This document shows positions 8,445 through 18,479 of a DNA stretch of 26,464 nucleotides, piece by piece. Each line of letters begins with the position of its first letter. The stretch's first letter is position 1. The notes below the pieces were generated by a model. The model ran no database searches and was not told the origin of the DNA. It was given only the letters and a program-made list of their open reading frames with translations. Made by a program: the position numbers and the translations under genes. Location of the stretch: contig JBQMRR010000058.1 in NCBI GenBank assembly GCA_052174495.1, positions 1-26,464 of the forward strand, read 5' to 3'. The DNA is from Arsenophonus sp052174495. GTDB lineage: Bacteria > Pseudomonadota > Gammaproteobacteria > Enterobacterales > Enterobacteriaceae.

Positions 8445-8690
8445 CATTATTTCTCGCTGAATTAGGGTTCGTCTTAAAGTAAAACAATTCTACTTATACG
8501 TAAATAAATTAAGATAATATAGCTACATAAAAGATAAATGATTATCTATTAATAAGTTTTATTAAAATATTTTTACATAAAAATATATAACATAACAGAA
8601 TAGAGAATTATTAATAAATCTAATGTAAAATAATCATAACAACCTTCCCGCACATGAAGACTTATAAATCTATTTTGCATACTTAAATTA
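8445..8690. other. Spacer upstream of engB
   Basis: AT-rich sequence, presumably holding the engB promoter on the minus strand. I could not pick a convincing -35/-10 pair among many A-T rich candidates, and I saw no RNA gene or coding remnant. Confidence 0.4.
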
Positions 8691-9740
8691 AATGTTGTTT
8701 ACCAGCAGAATCAAGGCTAAATATCCTTAGTCCAATTCCAGTTTCAATTTTTTAGCAGAATAAATCAGTTTAATTATACTAAAAGAGGGTTATTTTCCTC
8801 GAACCAATGTAGTTCGACATCGGTTTCGTAGCCTTACACTAGTCACGAAAAAGCTAATTCAATTGAATTCTGGCATTCTTATGATGCACAGTGCACTAAC
8901 GGGAAGGCATAGGAGATATCCAGCCGTTTTTTTGATTATTTCGAAAATCTTCATCGCTGCAGAATATTCGGTGAAAGCCTTCTAAACAAAATATCAATAA
9001 GTTTATTATAGACATCCCAACTCTCTCTGCTAACCAAATCTCCGCATCTTAAGTTTTAATTTTTGATTGTATTTCTTTCGGAAGTAAAGCTAGCACATGA
9101 GCTATTTTGCATCTAACGATATTGGTGCTACGTATGCAAGAAATATCTTTTCCATTGCATTTCAAAAAAACCAAGCACCGAGCTCCCGTCCTAAGTCTAG
9201 GAAATACGGTTAAACTTTACGCTAACAAGCAATTAAAAGTTAGACCAAATTTATTTTTAACTCTTAATAAGGATCTTCGACTGAAATAATCTCTTTACTA
9301 TCTATTTAGTACCACTAATATGAAGCAGCAGGCAAAGGCAATCAGCTTTCCTGACAGTGGCATTATATGCCATCGACCTAGAAATAAAGATAGGCATATC
9401 ACTTAAATAACACAACTATCCTTGACGATATTCTTTAAGCCATTGTTGTTTTTAATTTACTGATAGTACTGATAAAAAGATCATGTGTTTTCACCAAGAA
9501 GCGCTAACAAAGCAGAGTCTTCGTGAAAATTACCAGTATCTATAAGCTCGCAGATAGAGGCATAATATTAACTCTTCACTATTTTGTACTATTCGGATAA
9601 GGCGGAAGTAAAAAATTGTTTAAATATATTCTATTTCCTACTGCCCCATATATCCATAATCTTAGTCATTTTGATCTCAACATCACCAATATAAGTTTGT
9701 ATAGTTCATAATTAAAAATTATTAATTGTTATTTAAGCGC
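8691..9740 (-). pseudogene. IS256-type transposase, near full length but dead (copy B)
   Basis: The minus strand, read across frames from the right, gives TIQT-IGDVEIKMTK (about 9670-9720), FNNFLLPPYPNSTK, a TGNFHEDSALLALLGENT block (about 9490-9545), KLKTTMA (9440-9460), an RSMAYNATVRKAD block (family VDGIYxxVRxxD), DG-LGFF-MQW (about 9145-9192; family DGALGFWxAL), a YAFPLVHCAS block (family YDFPAEHW, near 8895), NSIELAFS (family NPIESTFATVR) and AKKLKLEL near the C-terminus. All expected blocks occur in order, but stops and frame changes are throughout. The small + strand frame at 9107-9289 is an antisense shadow of this relic. Confidence 0.85.
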
Positions 9741-9749
9741 AATAAAAAG

Positions 9750-9780
9750 CTATTTCTATTTCTAGTAGGAATAGAAATAG
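9750..9780. repeat. Inverted repeat near the 5' end of IS256-type copy B
   Basis: Eleven-base arms CTATTTCTATT (9750-9760) and AATAGAAATAG (9770-9780) are separated by 9 bases. The repeat lies just outside the first recognisable codons of the IS256-type relic. It may be part of the old element end, but a matching end on the other side was not found. Confidence 0.6.
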
Positions 9781-11862
9781 TTTACTGATTCCAGGATAAG
9801 TAAAATTTTATAGAAGTGTATATTTCTTTAACTTCATACTATAATTTTATAGATATTAAACATATATTTAACTTAATAGCTATCGTTTTTTATTTTATGT
9901 ATTATTTCTAATAAGAATTCTGCTACCCCTGATTGCCGAGCTAAATTTTAATAAAAATAATCTATAGATACACAGAATGCATTTATGTAAATCTGTACAC
10001 AAGAATTCTTTCATCAGAAGAGATAATTCCGGTTTTTCTAATTTTTATAAGCCGGTTACTCCAGTCTATTTTATACACCTTCGATAACAATATGCCTTTC
10101 TTAATATTACACAAAAAACTATAGTAACTCACCATCTTAAAAAATTCCTCGCTGGAACATAATTAATATAACGCCAGATCAGATTATCTTTTTTATATCA
10201 GTATCCGCTACTGGTAACTGTTTAGTCCGCTGGTAATAGTAATGATATACAACCACACTCCAAATAAGTAATGTTGTAGTTTTAAACTAGATACAATAGA
10301 GCGTTTAATGTAATGCCGGAGATATTTTTTATCCTATGTGATACTAATCTTTCGTTTTTAGCGAGGTTTATACTTTATAGTAACTTCTGTACTATACCTT
10401 CAAAGTGTGCGCGCTGCTACTACTTCTTTAGATAGATACACCAATAGAGCAGGAAGATAAACTAGAATTCATAAGGTCATAGTTATAACGAAAAAGGCTG
10501 AATAACAGAGCATCGCTAGATTTCTTAGAAATCTATTTATAAATATGCAGATCTTAATTAAGTTATCAACTATAAATATGCAAGACACAAAAGATACTAA
10601 TTTTGATATTCTATTTTCGTGATTACTTTATCATAGCCTGTGTTGACAGCTAGAGACTGAGTATTGAGTAGCGAATAATCATTGTTGAAAAGACTAAGGA
10701 AGATAAGGGATAGTAAAAAGTCATATATTGTTATTTGCAGTCAGATAAAATATGAACTTGTTATACTAATAGTGCTCGGTATCTTTGAAGTCATATGAAA
10801 TCCAAGCTTTTAATTTACAGCTCTAGAAGAAAAATAGCGCTAAAGACATTTAAAAGAGGCGCACCAGTACAGCAGAAAAACTTATAATACAAGTGCGCAG
10901 TTAAGTATTTGATAAATAAATAGATGGGTCTATGAATTAATACTTTTACCTTACCTTTCAAGAGAAATTATTAAAATCGTCATTAATATCGAAAAATAGT
11001 TTAGTTAGTGCATATTTATCTTTATAAATTACCTCTAAGTTTTTCTCTGCAATAGAAATAGAAATTGTCATCCTATCTGAATTTCTTAATCTCTATTTGC
11101 TATAGTTATCTTTATATTTGTTCTAGGAGATGAAGGAGATCGGAATTATTCTTATTTCCTTATAGGTAATGAGCTCATTAAAATTATATTTTCATTAATT
11201 AGCCCTTAATACTATGCATCTAGCATTATCGTCTTTACCTAGGCTGTGTGTTTTTCAAAATTTAAAATAATTTTGACTAGAGGCAAATAATTTGCGTATC
11301 AAAATTGGGAATTAAGAATTGAACATATTACTGTAATAGCCTATTTGAGATGTTATAAAAAATTTAGTCAATCTGTTATTATTAATTTCAAGAAGAAGAT
11401 CATGAAGTAATTTGGATGAGTAGGTGATATAAAATGTAAATTTATATATTGTTTCCTGTTTTATCTAGTTTACTCTTTCTAGAAAATTTCCGAATCATCT
11501 ATATAAATTATTAAAATTTAATATATCGCAAAATGCGAAAATAGTACAAAGATCATGAACATTTATAAAGCAAGATAGGTGTGCACTACACCATAATAGT
11601 GCACTACATTCTTATTCTGTTATCAATGCTGATTACCGTAACAAACGCTACACTGATTCCGATTCTCCAAGTTATTATTCTTGGCAGCTTTTCTGTTCAA
11701 TGTCGTGGAGATAGTAAGTGGCTTAAACAGCTATCAGCTATAATATCAGGAAATTCATGTAGATGAATATCAACTTCAAAGTATTAATCGATACTATTGG
11801 TATGAATAAATAGCTTACGTTTCGTGAGTGCGGTTGTTAATAAAATTCCCCCCAGGTATTAA

Positions 11863-11893
11863 CCACCATTGCAACTAGAAGTTGCAATGGTGG
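11863..11893. repeat. Strong hairpin, 14-base arms and 3-base loop
   Basis: CCACCATTGCAACT (11863-11876) and its exact complement (11880-11893) flank a 3-base loop. The arms are more GC-rich than their surroundings. No T-run follows on either strand, so it is not a typical intrinsic terminator. It could be a remnant RNA stem or terminator of a decayed gene. Confidence 0.8.
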
Positions 11894-13234
11894 ATAAACA
11901 TAATAAGCTGCTTGTAGTCGTTATCATTACGTGATTAGTTGATAGTATTGTTGATACTACCGCATGTTCAAGCTTTATTCATCATATTTATCGCCTGGGA
12001 AACCCACTTACTACAGATCCGATATTTAGATCCAAAATTCGCCTATTTAAAAAACTTACTATAAAGAGTATTTCTAGAGCGGGGGGATAAAACCGATCTG
12101 TAATTGTATTTCAATCTCATCTGGAATCATCCTACATCAGTAAAAGTCTAACTATTATTGTTGGTATATTAGTTAGATGGGAGTTTTTCAACTCATGCAA
12201 ATTTTATAATAGCTAATGTGTCACAAACGCTACTTAGAATAAGTTATATACATCACGATCTGTAGTACAAAGGTAATCTTGACTTCCTTTACAGCCACTT
12301 CCTTGATTTACTATAGTAAATAGTAGTTTTACCTAAGGCATGGCAAGAGCGCGGTTACTACTATTAATAATATTATAGGGCAACGATTAGCATATTTTAA
12401 TGCACACATAATACGCTAATCACAACACCGAGACTCCACATTTTATACAAAAATATCTCTCAATGACGACAATAGCCGTGAAGTATATCATAGTGTTTTC
12501 TTAAAAATAGCTAGATATACTGTTACTAACTCAATAATCTTCTCTTTAGAAGCAGTCGAATGATTTTTTAATTCCGTTAACTAAATTAGTAATAATCTGA
12601 CCTACCACATCGGTAAAATTAGCAAGAAATTTAAACTATTAAAATATCCGTCATCGAGAAAAGCTTTACATAACAGATTTAAGAAGGGGATCTCTTAAGG
12701 ATAAGTTCAAATAGATCAACAAATATTACTGTAAACAGCTATTTTACCTTGAGTAAATGAGTTTTTAAAAAGTACTTATCGGCATACAGTATCGATAAAC
12801 TAGGTAAATTCATTCACGGTGACAATAGATAGACTAATAGAAGTAAAGATTCAGTATACAAAATACAGCTGCAGCAAAATGTCTAGCTTAATAAGCTGAC
12901 AGACTAGTTACAGTTTATTCTTACTGGGAATAAACCTCATATACACTTTATCAATTATCCAATACTGTCTATGAGTTAGCTTGAACGCTAACCCCAAATT
13001 AAATGTAGTACTACATAATAACCAACTATTACATAATAAACTCTTCTATAACAGAAATATCATTAACCCTGATAAATTAAGTACTAGATAATAGCAAGAG
13101 TACACCCTTAAATAACTGGATTACATCCAGCGTTTTAGTAATACCGATGAATAGCTAAAAATAGATTCTAATAGCTAAATTAGAAAAGGTTATTATTTTT
13201 TTGCAAAGAAATTTGTAGCTACATCTATATTTCA

Positions 13235-14160
13235 ATTATTTTAAGTTTAAATTATCTTCTCCAAGCAAATAATTCGGTAAATAAACGATACTATATGATG
13301 AAATCTACTCAGCCATTTTTTTAATCGCCTAATATATAATAACTATTAACATTTTAAATGCGGAATTCATTAGTAACAATTCTCTGATTACCTAATTTTA
13401 TTAGGGGATGGTGATTAATTTTATACTCGCTAGCAAAAATTTCGTACTATTTAGCTACATTCCAATAAAGGATGAATTCTTTATTAAAAATTAGCTCAAG
13501 AAAATACATAACACATTCTGTATCAAGCTCTTCAAGAATTTCATCGCTTATATGATTCTATCAATCTCAAGCAATTAAGACTGCGATTACTTTTTCCTTT
13601 TACCTTCCTATTCTTGCATGTTTTCGAGCCTTCCTATATGGAATATAATGATCTCTCCTATATGGAATATAATGATCTCTTTAAAGGATCAAAGAAAATA
13701 TTTCATCAACTTCAATAATAACACTTAGTACATTTAAGTTGCTTATCATCGCTGAAGCAAGAAAACGAAGGAACCCATCTAAACGCTGTTTTAAAGATTA
13801 ATGCCTGTTTATTTCGCTGACTTCTATAAAATGAAGTTATTCAGCATACATAGCAGATAACTAAAGCATTTATCCTTCTGATGTAGTTTTGGTAACATAC
13901 TTCAAGTAAAATTATTAAATGTTTTCTTGCAATGAGGATTTTATAACAATATCTCTGAATCATAATAAATCTTCCTAGTGAATAACATATTCATTCTAAT
14001 AATATTAACAGGATAAAGTGGAATGAGTTGTTTCAATGTATAAATTGACATCATCCAACAGATTATATCACCGAGTTAACTAATGAATGAGAATAGGTTT
14101 ATGTTGGTAGCAAAGAAGGGAAGAGTCTATTTAATCTATATTACTGTTTGTTTTTCATGG
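13235..14160 (-). pseudogene. IS1595-type transposase relic, inverted (copy 3)
   Basis: On the minus strand a start region near 14160 parallels copy 1 (LLP-NIK-YLI-LID). Then come NLLDDVN-like sequence (about 14040-14065), a QKDKC / CYVCxITSF block, FEDPLKEII-HIG-ARKHAR (about 13610-13690), DEILEELDTECVMYFLELI (about 13490-13560), LIKLGN (about 13390-13405), a NVNSYY-RLKKW block (about 13310-13350) and a YLPNYL-like segment near 13270. Family counterparts are DETFFLESFKGxR, the C-terminal FHIQNVNxYxSRLKxWMxRFxGVATKYLxNYLGW, and others. It is the most complete C-terminus of the three copies but has multiple stops. It contains the 24-bp tandem duplication at 13632-13679. A + strand frame at 14083-14346 overlaps its 5' end and is a shadow. 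Confidence 0.75.
13632..13679. repeat. 24-bp perfect tandem duplication
   Basis: Two adjacent identical 24-base units (13632-13655 and 13656-13679), each beginning TCCTATATGG and ending TGATCTC. It lies within the dead IS1595-type element (copy 3), opposite the ESFKG-like region. Perfect identity inside otherwise eroded sequence implies the duplication is recent. Confidence 0.95.
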
Positions 14161-14449
14161 ATACTTCTGTATAAAATCATCCATACAGTAAAATGTATTT
14201 CTATCAAGAATCTTTATCAAGATAACTGTTTTACAAAACCATTATTTGCTCCAATGCAAAGGATGCAAGATACTATAAATTTGCGATTAAATATCCTATC
14301 TCGGATTTTAGTGCTTAACCGAGACTCAACGATAAATCTTGATTGATGATATTCAGATTCTCATCTATTAAATATTTGATTTAAAATATTTTTATATTTA
14401 GCAATAGGTAGAACTTCTGCAAAAATTTGCCAGCACCTCTCCATACTCT

Positions 14450-14556
14450 GCCAGCATCAGATGGACAAAGGTTATTACAACTAGATTTTGTAGTTAAACA
14501 AAACTTACCCTAAATCTAAAGTTTTGCTGTAGGGCTAACGATACCTTATGACGCAT
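14450..14556 (-). pseudogene. rdgB: Possible rdgB start fragment
   Basis: Minus-strand ATG at 14556 with an AGGA ribosome site about 8 bases upstream. It begins MRHKVSLALQQNFRFRVSF, comparable to RdgB MQKVVLATGNVGKVRELAS (the non-canonical purine NTP pyrophosphatase), then decays after a stop. The match is short and would be weak alone. Its place just after the yggT/U remnant on the same strand, as in E. coli, raises confidence. Key residues of the TGN motif are lost. Confidence 0.4.
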
Positions 14557-14689
14557 TGTATTATCCTAATACAATCTGCTGATTTAAATTAATCAAATCT
14601 TCTCAGAACTCTTTTGAGCCATATAGATTAAAATGATTATTTTCACCTTTTGAATAGGCGAAATATCGTGCGCTTTTCCTCCATTAAGG

Positions 14690-15002
14690 ATTCTTCAATA
14701 TTTATACCAACATATTTAAAATATTTTTTGGTTTCTGGGATATAGTTTTTAAGAAATCTATTAAAATTGTTACCGCTTTATCCGTGTTATCGCGCGTATT
14801 TTACTACCTGAAAGGCGCGGCAAGAATCTCCAACGCTACTTTCTTACCATATTTACTACGGTTTTCTATTTATTAAGCTAGCCCAGATAACCACTTCATC
14901 TAATCGCAATTTTAAATAATCCAATCTTTATCACCTTGCACTATGAGGCTCTGTTGCTAAAAATATTTGTTAATATATCCAGAAACTATTAAGTGTGCTC
15001 AT
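14690..15002 (-). pseudogene. Possible yggT/yggU relic
   Basis: A minus-strand ATG at 15002 has a good GAGGAG ribosome site and begins MSTLNSF, like YggT MNTLTFL, but reaches a stop after 10 codons. Further on, GKKVALEILAAP (about 14815-14848) and TDKAVTILIDFLKT (about 14745-14790) resemble the YggU (UPF0235) blocks GDEVKVAITAPP and DGQANSHLVKFLGK, in order. This suggests a yggT start joined by deletion to yggU remains. Homology is faint; the synteny with neighbouring yggS and rdgB remnants is the main support. Confidence 0.42.
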
Positions 15003-15069
15003 CACGTCTCCTCTTTACCTAAGTTAAGGTGAAATATTAGGGGCACCTTCTTCGGACTTCTGTTTATAT

Positions 15070-15532
15070 CCATAAGATATAAACAAATATTTTTCTAGTT
15101 TAACCTGCCTGGATTGCACCATCATAATCAGCAATAATACCCATGTCGATCACAACTTATCTTAAAAGGTCATCGCATCGATTATTTAACAACAGTGTAA
15201 CTTCTGCCTACTACTACTATTATAGTAGCGCTATTTTAAGGTAAAGTCTTGTCACATAAGGTATATGCTCTTGTACCTAGCAATCTATTTGACAATCATA
15301 GTCCAATGTAAACGATAATACTTTTACTCAAGATGAAAAGTATCTGTCTAAAACTTCATTTCATCTCACCTTAGTATTAAAACTAACGTCTCGTATCTGA
15401 TCACTTCCTATATAAACAGGTTACCGATTAAGATCAGCTATTGGAAAGAGAATCTTGTAAACGACAGATGGTTTCATTTAGACTATGTCGAGAATTTCCT
15501 ATTGTTGAGCAACATGATAATCCACAAGTCAT
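15070..15532 (-). pseudogene. yggS: Possible yggS relic (PLP-binding homeostasis protein)
   Basis: Two ordered minus-strand matches to YggS are visible. YIGL-LSNR (about 15285-15313) stands for FIGPLQSNK. DMGIIADYDGAIQAG followed by RKIFVYIL (about 15080-15147) stands for SMGMSDDMEAAIAAGSTMVRIGTAIFG. In E. coli these blocks lie about 120 residues apart but here only about 140 bases separate them, so an internal deletion is needed. N-terminal sequence towards 15532 is doubtful. Stops occur in every frame. The product would have been the YggS/PLPBP pyridoxal-phosphate carrier. Confidence 0.5.
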
Positions 15533-15699
15533 AAAAATCACTACTTCTCCACCCTCTTCTTTAATTACCATACAACCTATCCTTTATTACGTCTCATTAC
15601 TATTTATCTGTAAATAGTCCTTAAATTTTACTACCGTCAGTAGATTCATCTCACCTAACTACCAGGAGAGCCATCTCGCTAACCTAGAAACTAGATTCA

Positions 15700-15780
15700 A
15701 TTAGTGCCTTCGGAGGATTGAATATAGCCACAAAAACTTCGAAAGTAGTTTTGCAAGTACTGCTGATCTGCTAAATTCAT
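15700..15780 (-). pseudogene. yqgE: Possible yqgE start fragment
   Basis: The minus-strand ATG at 15780 reads MNLADQQYLQNYFRSFCGYI, comparable to YqgE (UPF0301) MNLQHHFL and IFRRSVVYI, with about eight residues missing between the blocks. Reading ends in a stop soon after. It directly follows the presumed gshB tail on the same strand, as in E. coli. This is a short match that depends on synteny. Confidence 0.35.
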
Positions 15781-15782
15781 AT

Positions 15783-15990
15783 TATTAATATATTCCAGTA
15801 TTAGACTAGTCATACTGGCAATTAACAAATTATTTAATTATTAATATTTCTATTTTAGCGCGGCACTACCTTGATATCATTAACCTTTACTAATAGCTGA
15901 CCTTGTTATCACATTCAGCTCCCAGAAGAAGCCACTCTTGACAATTCATGATCTGATTAATATAGCTCAGGTAAAATGCTATTCATTTCC
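15783..15990 (-). pseudogene. gshB: Possible gshB C-terminal relic (glutathione synthetase)
   Basis: Frame-shifted minus-strand pieces resemble the GshB C-terminus in order. KSGFFWELNVI stands for EKGLIFVGLDII, VKVND then CRAKIE stand for TEINVTSPTCIREIE, and ASMTSLILEYI stands for VSITGMLMDAI, ending at the yqgE-like ATG. I could not trace the N-terminal two-thirds in 16000-16700. The assignment is tentative; the shared order gshB-yqgE-yggS-yggT/U-rdgB on one strand is what makes it worth recording. Confidence 0.38.
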
Positions 15991-15999
15991 GTCACCTCA

Positions 16000-17507
16000 T
16001 ACTGTTTAAAAGCTATTAGGTTATTTTACTGAAAATCACTGTTATAAATCGTACCTATCAAAATTTTATTTCAGTAATCCTATTACTGGATTAAAATTAC
16101 AGGTTACCACAGCCTTAGAGTAGATACGTTTTAAAGAGATTTTGCTACCTAGCAGTCGAACTCTTATATAAATTGGTCCAATAAATTTTCCCATTCAGAT
16201 TATAAAACCTAGTAAGCAGCTCTGAGTTTTACTAATCATCCATAATGTCTAATGCTTCTACTGGATGATATTTATTTCCAGTAATTTACTTTCTTTTTCC
16301 CGTTTTAGAAGCAGGGTACTGCTGTCCAAGCAGACGCTGATATTGATTATAAAATACAGTGAATTAGTACATGATACTCTCCTCTTTCTTTATTATTATT
16401 TTATTGACTGCATGCGTATCATGCTTATGTAAACCTACACTGTCAAGAAATTAAAATACTCATCGGTATTTTCTTCTCAAAAGTTAGACGCTCCATTTCG
16501 ACTGTAGTGGTCTATTTATAATTCATTTTTAATTACCTAAACTAAACGCATCTTTTCTGTTGTTCGCTGAAATTCACATCAGTAATAATCCCAAGCAACA
16601 TCACTATTAGAAATTAGGCGATAACTCTCATTCCTATTGATCAACTTCGTCAACCATTAATAAGTCACAGATTGAAAAGACGATCAATATTTTTGCAGAC
16701 TGAAATAGAAAATAGACTTATTAATTATGTTCCCAGTACGTCGCATATTTTAAAATTCTTAGATATATCACAGGGTAGGTAAAACCGCCGTGCGATTACT
16801 CACAAGCTTAATCCGCTATCAAAATTGTTAAATACATCGTAATGACTTTATTCATTAAACTAATTGACTTCATTATTTCTATCCAATACTAGCAATTTAA
16901 CTAGTTCTTATCTCTAATCATGTTAATCATGCTTCTTATCTCTAATCATGTTAATCATGCATTAATAGAAAGACGATCATCAGAACTATTTTCTCTGTAA
17001 CTTTTACTACATACTTACCCAATTGTACAGATATCGTCTCGAGGTAATTGTAGTTGATTACCTTCTTAAAATCTTACTGCGAATAACACAGGCGTATCGC
17101 CACTGTCAAGAGGCGATATTAAAAATTAATCGTGCCTTTTTGTGAACGAATACGGCGATGATCTCATATTGTAGTAAACAGGCCATTATGATGCTATCTA
17201 CACGACACTGAAATGCAATAACCTCCCTATAAGTCAACATTTTCCAATATTTTTATTATAAATACTCTAGTTGCGACGGGATTAGGTAGTTATGCTGAAA
17301 ATATCAGAAATCGTCATTTTTAACACATCAGATGCACGATAAGTAATACTAACGCTAATCTTTTTTCAAGAATACTTCTACGTAGACATGTATTAGTCAC
17401 CTTACCTGTTTATTTTGTCTATGTCAGTAAAGGTTACTAGTAGAAATTTCTTATACTGTATAAAGAATTTTCGCTATAGTGGTTCTCATAAAAAAGAAAA
17501 CAGTATA
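16000..17507. other. 1.5 kb without a recognisable gene
   Basis: This stretch should hold the 5' part of gshB if the relic order continues, but nothing convincing was read. A minus-strand ATG at 16372 has a good GAGAGGA-like ribosome site but meets a stop after two codons. The 28-bp tandem duplication at 16905-16960 lies here. No RNA gene was seen. Confidence 0.5.
16905..16960. repeat. 28-bp perfect tandem duplication
   Basis: Two adjacent identical 28-base units (16905-16932 and 16933-16960), each beginning TTCTTATCTC and ending TAATCATGC. They lie in unassigned decayed sequence. As with the 24-bp duplication, the lack of any mismatch implies a recent event. Confidence 0.95.
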
Positions 17508-18310
17508 TAAATCAAAGAAACTTTTTCTTACTTCCTGTGTAACATAAAACTATATCTCATTAGTTGGCTTGTCGACAATCCTGTTAAATGATGTTAATTC
17601 ATAAATTGAAGCGATTCACTCTGCTTTATCTTGTTCATGTTCTCATAGAGATAGGTGTTATCCGATAATGGCAAAGAAAACACATTAATTAAGGTTACAC
17701 AAATATCGTTACAAAATTTTTGATTGCAGTAAACATTTAGTAATATAATTAGAAGTCCTCTCCTGAACTAGATCACAAAGATAAATGAATGATGTTACTT
17801 CTTTCTTATATCAGCGTTAACAGACAACATAAATGCACTAATTTGTATTGTTGAAGTCAATGAAAATATTTTTTTTCTAAATCCTTTAAAGGGAAGCGTT
17901 ATATATTTCATATAGTAAAAGGTAGAAAATGCGGGAGGGGAGGAGATAAAAAGAAAAAATAAATTGCGATATTAATTATTCGAGATTGATAGAGTCATGT
18001 ACGAGTTATGATATTCTTGAAGAGTTTAATGCAGAGTGTGTTAGTCGTTTTCTTGAGCCGATTATCGATCAGAGTTCATTCTTTGTTCAGATAAAGTTAA
18101 TTAGTACGAAATATTTCTTAGCAAAGATGGAATTAGTCACAATCGTCTAATAAAATTAGGTAAGCAAGATTTATTGGTAAGTAATTCCACATTTAAAATA
18201 TAAAAAATTATATCAACTAATTAAAAGGATGAACTAAATAGATTCTATGGTGGATGATCGTTTTATTTACCGAATTATCTGGCCTAAAGAAGATTCTTTA
18301 AAACGAATCA
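17508..18310 (+). pseudogene. IS1595-type transposase relic (copy 2)
   Basis: The + strand parallels copy 1 from its start (KETxxLL-xNIKLYLISWLVDNLLND-like) through ALSCSCSH (zinc-ribbon remnant, near 17630), HKYRYKIF, IFFLNPLKG (about 17865-17895), SYDILEEFNAECVSRFLEPI (about 18008-18070), a LIKLGKQDLL block (about 18150-18175) and a LNRFYGG-FYLPNYL block (about 18230-18280). The last two match the family ITHxxxxxxxG and WMxRFHGVATKYLxNYLGW segments. One long stretch, 18005-18085, is still open. At its 3' end the element runs into the segment shared with 2428-2522. Confidence 0.78.
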
Positions 18311-18316
18311 TGTTGA

Positions 18317-18411
18317 TTTCTGGTGTATAAAGTTTCGAAGATGGGTGGGCATAATCCTGCTAATTGATTTCGTGAATAATTTCAACAACAGAGAGATGAT
18401 ATGCCATGAAA
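18317..18411. repeat. Segment shared with 2428-2522
   Basis: This is the second copy of the shared segment described at 2428. Here it lies between the C-terminal remains of an IS1595-type relic and the start of an IS256-type relic. In the + frame it reads FWCIKFRRWVGIILLIDFV, and the other copy reads FWCIEFIDTSCILPINFI. The reading frame seems conserved between copies. Confidence 0.5.
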
Positions 18412-18479
18412 AGCCTACTCTATAAGTATTTACGAAACCAGATATTACAGTGATCTCTTGCATAAACGCATCCATAATG

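Larger units (their letters stand above)
9741..13234. other. 3.5 kb without a recognisable gene
   Basis: I read both strands and assigned nothing confidently. Open stretches such as the + strand at 11581-11766 (61 residues) lack a ribosome site, homology or flanking support. The region probably contains decayed genes too eroded to read by eye. Contents I can point to are two inverted repeats, listed separately (9750-9780 and 11863-11893). No tRNA, rRNA or CRISPR signature was seen. Confidence 0.6.

Noticed and set aside
9107..9289. 60-codon frame on the + strand
   Set aside because: Antisense to the DGALGFW region of the dead IS256-type copy B.
11581..11766. 61-codon hydrophobic frame on the + strand
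   Set aside because: It has a signal-like hydrophobic start but no Shine-Dalgarno, no recognisable family and no genomic context; probably chance.
14083..14346. 87-codon frame on the + strand
   Set aside because: Its 5' part is antisense to the start of IS1595-type copy 3; the rest has no support.
16370..16390. Minus-strand ATG with a strong purine-rich ribosome site
   Set aside because: The third codon is a stop (ATG TAC TAA); at most it is the fossil start of a lost gene.
9741..17507. Novel defence, secretion or biosynthetic system in the large gap
   Set aside because: No intact reading frame of useful size exists on either strand; what can be read is IS and host-gene debris.
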